Below are positions 8,124 to 15,696 of a stretch of DNA of 64,000 nucleotides, piece after piece. Within the stretch, counting starts at the first letter, position 1. Every line of letters starts with the position of its first letter. Origin of the DNA: Lujinxingia vulgaris (GTDB lineage: Bacteria; Myxococcota_A; Bradymonadia; Bradymonadales; Bradymonadaceae). The stretch covers positions 1 to 64,000 of the forward strand of contig NZ_VOSL01000013.1 in the NCBI RefSeq assembly GCF_007997005.1, written 5' to 3'. The notes under the pieces were generated by a model. The model was not told the DNA's origin. It did no database searches and was given only the letters and a program-made list of their open reading frames with translations. Position numbers and translations under genes: made by a program.

Positions 8124-8888
8124 TCAAAGCTCCGAGAGCACCGACCCGCCCGGCCCCGCAGACTCCAAGCAGCTCTCAAGCGCCTCGGTCTGCTCCCAAC
8201 CGCACTTGCCGTCGAAGCAGCCGCAGCTGGTGTACTCCTGATCATAGCAGGCGTACTCCGGCAGGTACTCACAGGTGCTGATCAGGTCGTCGTTGATCGA
8301 GCCACAGAGCTGACCGGAGCAGCCGCCCACTTTGCAGTCGCGGTCGGTGCGGCACTCCGGCCTCTCATCACGACACTCCCCCTCATAGGCCACCGCAACG
8401 CCCGCGCAACGCGCCTCACAGGCGTTACCGTAAGTCTCGCCATCCTCGCCACACACGGGATCCCAGACGCGCGGGCAGGCGCAACCTTCGCGGCACTCAC
8501 CCTCATACGCCACCTCAACATCCGCGCAGCCCGCTTCGCAGGCGTTACCGTAGGTGTTGCCATCCGCGCCGCAGACCGGGTCATAGACCTGTGGGCAATA
8601 GCACCCCTCGGGCTCGCATTCCCCGTCATAAGCGACCGGAACACCGGCGCAGCCGGCCTCACAGCTGTTCCCGTACGTCTGGCCGTCTTTCCCGCAGACC
8701 GGGTCATGGACCGCCGGGCAGATGCAGCGCCCCCCGAGATCCATGCCTTCCTTCAACGACTCGCCGGCCAACGCCCCCTGGGAGGCGGCGGGCTCTTCGG
8801 TTTCGGTGCTTCCACACCCCATCGCCATCATCGCCAGCAACGCACACATCGCCAGCGGGCCACACCATGACTTCCACATCGATCGCAT
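8124..8888 (-). CDS. Lipoprotein with three Kazal inhibitor domains and a Cys-rich C-terminal domain
   Basis: A 254-aa lipoprotein: a signal peptide with lipobox MAMGC (Cys25), then three six-cysteine Kazal-type serine protease inhibitor domains at about residues 55-91, 95-131 and 133-169, each with the PVCG.DG.TYGN.C pattern. By alignment with ovomucoid the predicted P1 residues are Ala (CPAVHDPVC), Gln (CPQVYDPVC) and Arg (CPRVWDPVC). A further Cys-rich domain with eight or more Cys follows (CRTDRDCKVGGC ... CGCFDGKCGW), resembling the eight-cysteine-cluster tails seen in some prokaryotic proteins. The start is the ATG with AGGAG 5 nt upstream. It probably acts on the outer surface or in the periplasm against serine proteases. 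Confidence 0.85.
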   Translation of the reverse strand: MRSMWKSWCGPLAMCALLAMMAMGCGSTETEEPAASQGALAGESLKEGMDLGGRCICPAVHDPVCGKDGQTYGNSCEAGCAGVPVAYDGECEPEGCYCPQVYDPVCGADGNTYGNACEAGCADVEVAYEGECREGCACPRVWDPVCGEDGETYGNACEARCAGVAVAYEGECRDERPECRTDRDCKVGGCSGQLCGSINDDLISTCEYLPEYACYDQEYTSCGCFDGKCGWEQTEALESCLESAGPGGSVLSEL

Positions 8889-9259
8889 CGTCTCTCCTTT
8901 ATCCATTTCATTTCACATGAAAAGACGCCTCCGGGGCAGACGTCTCTCTGCCGAAAGCGAGCTTTCCCCTGCAGCGCACGCCATCGCCAGAGAGGCGCGC
9001 CCGAAGACGCGTGCCAACCACGGGCGTGGGGGTGCCCGGGCTGACGTCGGTCGTTGCGCCCTCACTCGCTGCGCCGACGTCGTGATGCCCGGGCCCCGCA
9101 CGTCCCTGGCGATGGGGTGCCCTGCAAGGGCCCCTGGTCGCTCAAAGTGGGTAGACTATAGCGCCGCCTCGCACCGTTGTGAGGTTTCGCCTTGTTAAAC
9201 AAGGTGATTAGTTGTTGCGCGCTCGCCAGCATCGCTAATAAGCGCCCTACACCAGGCGC
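8889..9259 (-). promoter_or_regulatory. Leader/promoter region of the first Kazal gene with large inverted repeat
   Basis: A 370-bp gap without a gene. On the minus strand TATAGT (9160-9155) is a fair -10 hexamer, but no good -35 is seen. Downstream of it, at 9034-9094, lie nested inverted repeats: GCCCGGGC at both ends and GACGTCGG/CCGACGTC inside, around a 23-nt loop. If transcribed, this would make a structured leader for the Kazal gene at 8888. A 15-bp palindrome CCTTGTTAAACAAGG lies at 9190-9204, upstream of the putative -10, and could be an operator. Confidence 0.35.
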
Positions 9260-9294
9260 AAAAAAAACGGCGCCCCTCTCGGAGCGCCGCTTTT
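9260..9294 (-). terminator. Intrinsic terminator of the second Kazal gene
   Basis: CGGCGC (9268-9273) pairs with GCGCCG (9284-9289). On the minus strand the hairpin is followed by a run of T (the A tract at 9260-9267). CTTTT on the other side could make it bidirectional. It lies about 55 bp past the stop of the gene ending at 9348. Confidence 0.8.
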
Positions 9295-9347
9295 CGTCAT
9301 ACACGTCGTTCGCAACTTCATGTCGGGCGAAGCGCCCTCAGCGCGAC

Positions 9348-10289
9348 TTACAGGCCGCCGCACGCCCCCTCATGCGCCACCGGCACATCGACGCAGGCCG
9401 CCTGGCAGGAGTTACCGTAGGTGTTGCCATCTTCACCGCACACCGGCGCGTGAATCATCGGGCAGATGCAGTCCGCCGGAGGCGTACGCCGGCACTCTCC
9501 TTCATAGACCACCTCCACACCGGCGCAGCCAGCGTTACAACGGTTGGAGTAGGTCTGGCCGTCGGCGCCACAGACCGGCGCGTACTCTTCGGTGCAGACA
9601 CAGTCGCCCGGGCCATCATCGCGACATTCGCCCTCATAGACCACGTCCACATCGACGCAGGCCGCCTGGCAGGAGTTCCCGTAGGTGTTGCCATCGTCGC
9701 CGCAGACCGGCGCGTGAACCATCGGGCAGATGCAATCCGCAGGGGGCGGCTCCTCGGCCCCGCATTCCCCCTCGTAGGCGACGTCCATGTTCTCACAATC
9801 GGCTTCGCAGGCGTTGTAATAGGTCTGACCATCTTCGCCGCAGACCGGCACGTAACCCTCAGGGCAATAGCAGATCCCGGGGTCGTCTTCGACGCACTCG
9901 CCCTCATAGGCCACCGGCACATCGACGCAGGCCGCCTGGCAGGAGTTGCCATAGGTGTTGCCATCGTCGCCGCATACCGGCGCGTGAATCATCGGGCAGA
10001 TGCAATCCGCCGGAGGCGGCGTCTCCCCGGGCGGCGGTTCCGCCGGATACGCATCCTCATCGATATCTTCGTTCTCGAAATAATCGTCGGGCTGCTCCCC
10101 GGGCGGCGGCTCGTCGGCCGGCGACTCCTCGTCCGAGGCGGGGTTGTTGATGTGATCGTTCTCCACCGCCCCCTGGGCGCTGGCCGAATCGTCCGGGACG
10201 ACCTCGCCACCGCAGCCCATAAGAGCCACCATCAAGAGCGCGCAGAACGCGCCACGCAGTCCATATCCATTCATCATTTTAATCATCAT
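9348..10289 (-). CDS. Lipoprotein with five tandem Kazal inhibitor domains
   Basis: A 313-aa lipoprotein with lipobox ALMGC (Cys26) and an acidic, Pro-rich linker (residues 30-95). Five Kazal domains run from about residue 96 to the C-terminus. The predicted P1 residues alternate Met, Glu, Met, Glu, Met (CPMIHAPVC, CPEGYVPVC, CPMVHAPVC, CTEEYAPVC, CPMIHAPVC). Domains 1, 3 and 5 are almost identical at DNA level, which points to recent internal duplication of a two-domain unit. The start ATG has GGAGG 5 nt upstream; longer in-frame extensions lack a signal peptide at the N-terminus. The role is presumably inhibition of serine proteases at the cell surface. Confidence 0.87.
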   Translation of the reverse strand: MMIKMMNGYGLRGAFCALLMVALMGCGGEVVPDDSASAQGAVENDHINNPASDEESPADEPPPGEQPDDYFENEDIDEDAYPAEPPPGETPPPADCICPMIHAPVCGDDGNTYGNSCQAACVDVPVAYEGECVEDDPGICYCPEGYVPVCGEDGQTYYNACEADCENMDVAYEGECGAEEPPPADCICPMVHAPVCGDDGNTYGNSCQAACVDVDVVYEGECRDDGPGDCVCTEEYAPVCGADGQTYSNRCNAGCAGVEVVYEGECRRTPPADCICPMIHAPVCGEDGNTYGNSCQAACVDVPVAHEGACGGL

Positions 10290-10471
10290 GTTGACCTCCC
10301 TGGTCCGTTTTCGGTCAAAGTTGCGAACGTCCCCATTCAAGAGCAAAGCCCGTGCCAGACACACAACACCTGCCGGAGCGCCCGTAAAATCGCCGCCTGA
10401 GGCCCATTACACCGATCGCACGCCCCACACCCCCTCAAATTTTCGACATCGGAACACAGCGCGCGCCCAAA

Positions 10472-10489
10472 GATCTGTGAAACGAAACG
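10472..10489 (-). promoter_or_regulatory. Element shared with the third Kazal gene (copy 1)
   Basis: The plus-strand string GATCTGTGAAACGAAACG closely matches GATCGGTGAAACGCAACG at 11411-11428 (16 of 18). Both are preceded by GCGCGCGC a few bases before. Each copy lies 156-183 bp upstream of a Kazal lipoprotein start, so it may be a shared promoter or operator. The rest of the gap 10290-10573 shows nothing else that I recognise. Confidence 0.4.
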
Positions 10490-10573
10490 AAACGCCGCTC
10501 CCGGGGTGTTTGGTCCGAGTCGCGTGCGGCCGCAGCGTTCGCCGCACGACCCCGTTGACCGCACCTAAAACAC

Positions 10574-10607
10574 GCATAAAAAAGGCCCCCCGCTTCGCGG
10601 GGGGCCT
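10574..10607 (-). terminator. Intrinsic terminator of the third Kazal gene
   Basis: An 11-bp perfect GC-rich stem (arms 10583-10593 and 10597-10607, loop TTC). On the minus strand it is followed by a T run (A-rich 10577-10583), just past the gene that stops at 10629. Confidence 0.85.
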
Positions 10608-10628
10608 CCTGATACCATGACGCCGGAC

Positions 10629-11255
10629 TCAGCCCTCCTGGCCCGGCTGCGCTTCGCCACACCCACCTTGATGGGCCACACCTACCTCAGCGCACTCCGC
10701 CAGGCAGACGTTGGCATAGGTCTCACCGTCCTCGCCACAGACCGGCCTGTAGATGCGCGGACACGCGCAGACCTTCTCGCTCGGCGCCTCACTCGATTCG
10801 TCATCGCCTGGCGCCGCGCATTCGCCTTCATGGGCCACACCTACCTCGGCGCACTCCGCCAGGCAGGCGTTGGCGTAGGTTGCGCCGTCCTCGCCACAGA
10901 CCGGCGCGAGGATGCGCGGGCACGCGCAGATCTTCTCGCTCGGCTCCTCCGGGGTCGTGTCTTCGCCCGCCGTCTCGCATTCGCCCTCATGAGACACCGC
11001 CACATCCACGCAGGCGGCCTGGCAGGCGTTGCCGTAGGTGGTGCCATCCTCGCCACAGACCGGCATATAATGCATCGGGCAGATGCAGTCCGCCGGCGGC
11101 GTCTTCGGTGCGGATGCATCGGGCTCCGGCGAGCTGGCCTGCTCGGAGGTGGCGGTGGGCTCGGGCTCGTTTTGATGGGCACATCCCGCCAGCAGCGCGA
11201 CCAACAGCGCGCACATCGCGAGGTACACTCCGGCGTGGTGCTTGAACGTCTTCAT
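10629..11255 (-). CDS. Lipoprotein with three Kazal inhibitor domains
   Basis: A 208-aa lipoprotein with lipobox LLAGC (Cys25), a Glu/Pro/Ser linker and three Kazal domains starting at about residue 57. The predicted P1 residues are Met (CPMHYMPVC), Arg (CPRILAPVC) and Arg (CPRIYRPVC), so two domains should favour trypsin-like proteases. Domains 2 and 3 are close copies (TYAN.CLAECAEVGVAH). The start ATG has AGGA about 7 nt upstream. It is the third of three consecutive Kazal lipoprotein genes on the minus strand, each with its own terminator, so they are likely separate transcription units. Confidence 0.87.
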   Translation of the reverse strand: MKTFKHHAGVYLAMCALLVALLAGCAHQNEPEPTATSEQASSPEPDASAPKTPPADCICPMHYMPVCGEDGTTYGNACQAACVDVAVSHEGECETAGEDTTPEEPSEKICACPRILAPVCGEDGATYANACLAECAEVGVAHEGECAAPGDDESSEAPSEKVCACPRIYRPVCGEDGETYANVCLAECAEVGVAHQGGCGEAQPGQEG

Positions 11256-11410
11256 AAGGTCTTCCTGCGTAAAAAAGGTTGGGGCAGGGGAATCACTCCC
11301 GAACACGCCAAAGGGAGCAGCATCTCCCGAGAACTACGACGTTGCGCGCAGAAAAAAAGTCATCGCGGATGGACACAAAACGCCAGCACCCACCGCGGCG
11401 CGCGCTCCCC

Positions 11411-11428
11411 GATCGGTGAAACGCAACG
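11411..11428 (-). promoter_or_regulatory. Element shared with the second Kazal gene (copy 2)
   Basis: GATCGGTGAAACGCAACG on the plus strand, 156 bp upstream of the Kazal gene starting at 11255. It matches 10472-10489 at 16 of 18 positions. Confidence 0.4.
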
Positions 11429-11453
11429 TCGCGACCCTGTCTCAGCCGCGAGC

Positions 11454-14438
11454 TCAGAAGCGGGCCATCACGCCGAAGGTCGGCAGAATCGGCAGGCCCG
11501 TCAGCGGCTCAGAGTCGGTGTAGTCGTAGTTGTAGCGCGTCCCCTCCTGGTTCTTCGCGTTGTAGACGTTGGTGATGTCCAGATAGACCGCCAGCGTCCA
11601 GGTATCGAAGATAAAGCGACGGTCCAGGCGCAGATCGAGCTGGTGGAAGGTCTTGGAGCGCACCGAGTTCGGCTCCCCGTAGCGGGGTCGATAGCTGTCG
11701 CTGTCCGCATCAAACGACGCACCGACCACCGGGGTCTCCGGGTTGCCGGTGACCACCCGGAAGCGCGCCGAAAGATCGAGGTTCCACGGCAGGTTATACC
11801 CGGCCACCATCGTCAGAATATGCGTCTGATCATAGCTGTATGGGTCCCACTCCCCGGTGCGCAGGTTGAGCCGCTCGGACTTGGAGAGGGTGTAGCTCAA
11901 CCACCCGAAGAACTTGTCTTTGGGGTAATGTCGCAGCAAGAGCTCCAGCCCGTAGGAGCGCCCCTGGCCCTCGTTTTCGTAGATCAGCGGCTCCGGCTCC
12001 CCGGTCTGCTCGTTGATCGTCTGCGCCGAGGTGTCGTTCACCAGATCGAAGGCGTCGCGGTAGTAGAGCGTCGCGTCCACCTCCAGGTGGGCGCGGGGCT
12101 GCCACTCGGCACCCACCGCATAATGCATTGCCTTCTCAAAGGTCAGATCGGGGTTGCCAAAGTCCTCCTCGGTCTGCCCGGGGATCGGCGGCTGCGTAAA
12201 GAGCCCGACCCCACCCTTGAGCACGACCGCCTCGTTGATCTCAAATCGCGACGAGAAGCGCGGCGAGATCGAGACCTCGTTGACGGGCCCGAAATAGTCG
12301 GCGCGCACGCCGGGGGTCAGCGTCCAGCGATCAAAGGCCTTGTACTGCGCCTCGGCATAGAGCGCCGGCAAAATCTCGGGGGTCGAGCGCGAGCCCACCA
12401 GCCCGTCACTTCCAATATTCGGCGCGCCGCCCTGCCCGTCTGGCGAGACGCCGTCGTCGGGTGAGCTCTCAAAGGCCGGCACCGCGTAGGAGTACACGAC
12501 GTTGGAGAGCTGCGCGTCGACACCGGTGCGCAACCGAAAGTTCTCGGAGAGCTTCCAGCGAAGATCGTTGCGAATCATCGACTGGTAATAATCCAGGTCA
12601 AAGAAGATGTCCTCGCCGGCCTCCAGCGCCACGGTGTTCAGACCAAAGGAGGTCATCAGCGTGTTCTCAATCGCGCCGCCCTCGGGCTTCCACTCCCAGC
12701 GGACCTGCCCGCGATGAAAGGAGTTTCCAAAGCCCGCGTCGCGAATCTGAACGTTCTGATCCCCCTGAGGCTCGCCATCAGGCAGGATCACGTCGATCTG
12801 ATCGTCGGAGCCATACACGAAGAACTCGACCTTATGGGCGCCGCTCTCGCTGCGATAGGTCACCCAGCTCTGGTAGTCGAAGTAGCGCGGCGCCACGACC
12901 GTATCGATCTCCAGAGTCCGCAACACCGTGGGTAAGAACAGGTCGTAGTAGCTGCGACGCCCCGCCAGCGCGAAGCTCCACCGATCGTTGATCGGCCCCT
13001 CCACGATCGCGGAGCTGTCGAGCAGATCGACCTCCACCATCCCGTGAAAACGATCGTTGCGCGGCGAACGCGTGCGCAGGTCGATCACCCCGGCGGTCGC
13101 CCGGCCGTAGTAGGTGGAGAAGTTGCCCGGATAGAAGTCGATCGCCTCGACCATCTCGGTGTTGATGACCGCCGGCCCGCCAAAGAAGTGGTACACAATC
13201 GGGATGGAGTCACCCTCCAGAAAGATCTTGGTGTCGTTTGGCGAGGAGCCGCGCACGATGATCTGCCCGCTGATGAACTGCGCGCGCGCCACCCCGGGGA
13301 GGTTCTGCACCACGCGCACCACATCGCCGCCGGTGCCCGGGATGCGGCGGACCTCATCGAGCTCAATGGTCTGTCGGTTAACCTCCTGGCGCTGCCGTCG
13401 CGTCACGGTGCGCCCGCGGAAGGTCCCCTCATCGTCGGCCGGCACGTAGTAGTTGCCCTGGGTCACCTCTCCGGCGGCCACCTCCACGTCGAAGGTCGAG
13501 GTGACGTACCCCGAGGAGGCCGCGCGCAGGATGTACTGACCCGGCTCCACGCCCGCAAAACCAAAGCGTCCACCGCCTTCGCTAAAGCCCTGGCGAACCT
13601 CCTGCTGGGTCTGCGCATCGAGCAGGCGCAGCTCCACGCCGGCCAGCGGCGCGCGCGAGCCCGCCTCGCGGATCTCTCCAATCACGTTGTCCTGAGCGCG
13701 GGGCACCCGGTACTCCACCTCGACGAGCTGACCGGCCAGAAGCTCAATATCCGTCTCAAAGTCGAGGTAGGCGTCGACCTGCAAAAAGACCTGGTACGGG
13801 CCCGGGGGGACGTTTCCAAAGTAGAAGCTGCCGTCGGCCTCGCTGATCGCGCTGGCCTCCGGTTTGGGCTCGTACGCATCGCCGGTGTAGACGATGCGCA
13901 CCTCGGCCCCCTCAATCCCCTCACCCGAGTCCGGGTCGAGCACCACGCCGGTGAACTCCGCCGGCAAGATCGGCAGGCTAAAGCGCACCGTGAAGTTCAA
14001 GGAGACCGGGATCGGCTCTCCGTTGAGGCGCGCCGGCTCAAACTTAAACTGGCGCGCCGCCTCGGCGGCCGACTCATCCAGGCCGTAGCCCAACCCCTCG
14101 ACCACCTCGACCTTCGAGACGTCACCGGCGGTGTTGATCGTCAGCTCCAGAATCACCGCGCCTTCGACCCGCGCGTCCACCGCCTCATCGGTGTAGTCGG
14201 CCTCCACGTCGCGCAGGAGCTGCGGAGGCTGAAGCTCACCGCGGGCGGAGCGCTGGGTGGGCGGCGCCTGAGCCGGCGCCTCTTCGGGCGCCTCGCCAGG
14301 CTCGCTCTCATCCTCTTGAGGCGCCTCAGCCGGCGCCTCCTCGGCAGGGGGTTGTTGTGCCAGAAGGGTCGCCGGCGTCGTCGCCACCATCGAGAGCGCC
14401 AGCACCCACATCATCCATCGCGTCTTCATCAGCATCAT
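11454..14438 (-). CDS. TonB-dependent receptor with N-terminal TonB C-terminal domain
   Basis: A 994-aa outer-membrane protein. After the signal peptide and an acidic Ala/Pro/Glu linker comes a TonB C-terminal-type domain (about 65-155; GAVILELTINTAGDVSKVEV, AARQFKFEPARLNGEPIPV). Two carboxypeptidase-regulatory-like beta sandwiches follow (about 158-335), then the plug (about 360-480; VVRVVQNLPGVARAQF, IIVRGSSPNDTKIFLEGD) and a 22-strand-type barrel ending in Phe, as expected for BAM substrates. The substrate is unknown. A TonB-like domain on the receptor itself is an odd fusion, seen in Myxococcota-type genomes. The gene lies 3 bp after a lipoprotein gene, with GGAG upstream inside that gene's end, so the two form an operon. 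Confidence 0.9.
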   Translation of the reverse strand: MMLMKTRWMMWVLALSMVATTPATLLAQQPPAEEAPAEAPQEDESEPGEAPEEAPAQAPPTQRSARGELQPPQLLRDVEADYTDEAVDARVEGAVILELTINTAGDVSKVEVVEGLGYGLDESAAEAARQFKFEPARLNGEPIPVSLNFTVRFSLPILPAEFTGVVLDPDSGEGIEGAEVRIVYTGDAYEPKPEASAISEADGSFYFGNVPPGPYQVFLQVDAYLDFETDIELLAGQLVEVEYRVPRAQDNVIGEIREAGSRAPLAGVELRLLDAQTQQEVRQGFSEGGGRFGFAGVEPGQYILRAASSGYVTSTFDVEVAAGEVTQGNYYVPADDEGTFRGRTVTRRQRQEVNRQTIELDEVRRIPGTGGDVVRVVQNLPGVARAQFISGQIIVRGSSPNDTKIFLEGDSIPIVYHFFGGPAVINTEMVEAIDFYPGNFSTYYGRATAGVIDLRTRSPRNDRFHGMVEVDLLDSSAIVEGPINDRWSFALAGRRSYYDLFLPTVLRTLEIDTVVAPRYFDYQSWVTYRSESGAHKVEFFVYGSDDQIDVILPDGEPQGDQNVQIRDAGFGNSFHRGQVRWEWKPEGGAIENTLMTSFGLNTVALEAGEDIFFDLDYYQSMIRNDLRWKLSENFRLRTGVDAQLSNVVYSYAVPAFESSPDDGVSPDGQGGAPNIGSDGLVGSRSTPEILPALYAEAQYKAFDRWTLTPGVRADYFGPVNEVSISPRFSSRFEINEAVVLKGGVGLFTQPPIPGQTEEDFGNPDLTFEKAMHYAVGAEWQPRAHLEVDATLYYRDAFDLVNDTSAQTINEQTGEPEPLIYENEGQGRSYGLELLLRHYPKDKFFGWLSYTLSKSERLNLRTGEWDPYSYDQTHILTMVAGYNLPWNLDLSARFRVVTGNPETPVVGASFDADSDSYRPRYGEPNSVRSKTFHQLDLRLDRRFIFDTWTLAVYLDITNVYNAKNQEGTRYNYDYTDSEPLTGLPILPTFGVMARF

Positions 14439-14441
14439 CCT

Positions 14442-15506
14442 TTACTCCACCACCAGCAGGCGCCGCTCCATAAAGTCCACCCCCAGGCGCGCGTCGCGCA
14501 CCACTGACCACAGGCGCACCCCGCAACCCTCGGCCTCGGGCTCCTGGCACTCCACATCGGCCTGGTTCGACGAGACGACCAGCGTGGTGATCGGCGCCTC
14601 CTCCAGCGTGGTATCCGGCAGCACAAAAAGTCGGCGCGAGCCACCGAGGGTGCCGGAGGTCGTAAAGTAGCGGAACACAAAGGCTTCCTGACGCTCCGGC
14701 GGCGCCTCCTCGGCGCCCTCCGGGATCGGGGGGCGGTAGGTCTCCACGCTCTCCGGGCTGACCACCGCGCGCAGCTCCAGACTCACACCGCTGGCCACAC
14801 GCAGATCCGTATCTTCGGGGATGGCCACCCACTGGTCGTCATGCGCCGCGTCGGCCTCCACCTCCCAGCCTGCCCGATCGCGCAGCTCCGAGAGATCGCC
14901 CGGATCCTCCGGCCGCACCTCCAGCGCCATCATCACCGGGTTGGTGTTCGGGTTCTCCCCTCCCGTCGAGAGCGTGAGCGACTTCGACGAGACGATCGAC
15001 GCCTCCCCGGCCGAGACCTCCAGGCGCACCGAGATCTCATAGCCCCGGCTGCAGTCGGTCACCGGCAAGAATCGCGCGAGCTCCGGGTCGTCGAACTGCT
15101 CGGCGATCGCCTCCTGAATCGCCTCACAGAACCCCAGCACCTGGGCTTCGGTGAAGGGGTTCTCAAAGACCACCTCCGCCTCCGTGCCCAGCTCAAAATC
15201 GATCCCCTGCACCCCGAGCTCGGCCAGCTCCTCATCGCCGAGGGGGCACTCGTAGCCGTCGGCCGCCGAGCTCTCCAGCGGGCACCACGACCAGGCGTAG
15301 CTCACCGTCTGACCCTCGGGCGCGTACACCGCCGCCGAGAGCGTGGTCTGCCCCTGGCCGGCCACCACCACCGGATCGGCCTTAATCGCCATCAGTCGCA
15401 GCTTGTCGATCTTCCAGTAGGGGGCAAACTCCCGGCCGCAGCCCGTAAGCACCATCGCCCCGAGCAGCACCCCTATCAGGAGCACCCCGCGCCAACTCCG
15501 TCCCAT
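14442..15506 (-). CDS. Lipoprotein co-transcribed with the TonB-dependent receptor
   Basis: A 354-aa lipoprotein with lipobox VLTGC (Cys near residue 23). The rest is acidic and predicted to be mostly beta, with Cys pairs (WCPLE, YECPLG, FCEAI, DCSRG, ECQEPEAEGC). No family was recognised. It lies directly upstream of the receptor gene (gap 3 bp), so it may be a surface partner in substrate capture, in the way SusD-like lipoproteins assist SusC; no SusD sequence similarity is claimed. I chose the ATG at 15506 because GAGAGG lies 5 nt before it; the frame extends 11 codons further. Confidence 0.7.
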   Translation of the reverse strand: MGRSWRGVLLIGVLLGAMVLTGCGREFAPYWKIDKLRLMAIKADPVVVAGQGQTTLSAAVYAPEGQTVSYAWSWCPLESSAADGYECPLGDEELAELGVQGIDFELGTEAEVVFENPFTEAQVLGFCEAIQEAIAEQFDDPELARFLPVTDCSRGYEISVRLEVSAGEASIVSSKSLTLSTGGENPNTNPVMMALEVRPEDPGDLSELRDRAGWEVEADAAHDDQWVAIPEDTDLRVASGVSLELRAVVSPESVETYRPPIPEGAEEAPPERQEAFVFRYFTTSGTLGGSRRLFVLPDTTLEEAPITTLVVSSNQADVECQEPEAEGCGVRLWSVVRDARLGVDFMERRLLVVE

Positions 15507-15696
15507 CTCAACCTCTCGCAACCAACCCATCCGACGCACCAGACATTTTTGCAGGTTTTTGAATCTGCCCGGGCAAGTGTGTGCGCCCGGCGCCCGAGGT
15601 CAAAGCCTCAGAAGTGAAAAGTTCTTCTCCAGCCCCCCATCTATCGCAGCCCGGCGACGATCGTGCAAACCACGCCGCCGAGATCACGCCAGAGCT

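Noticed and set aside
7467..8870. Long plus-strand open frame opposite the zinc-ribbon and Kazal genes (467 aa)
   Set aside because: It is the antisense shadow of two well-supported minus-strand genes in GC-rich DNA.
9348..11255. Kazal DNA repeats as mobile or CRISPR-like elements
   Set aside because: They are in-frame protein domain repeats with conserved Cys spacing.
8124..11255. One operon for all three Kazal genes
   Set aside because: Each gene has its own terminator and a 200-370 bp upstream gap.
10617..12464. 615-aa plus-strand open frame
   Set aside because: Antisense to the third Kazal gene and the TonB receptor; repeated segments mirror the Kazal repeats.
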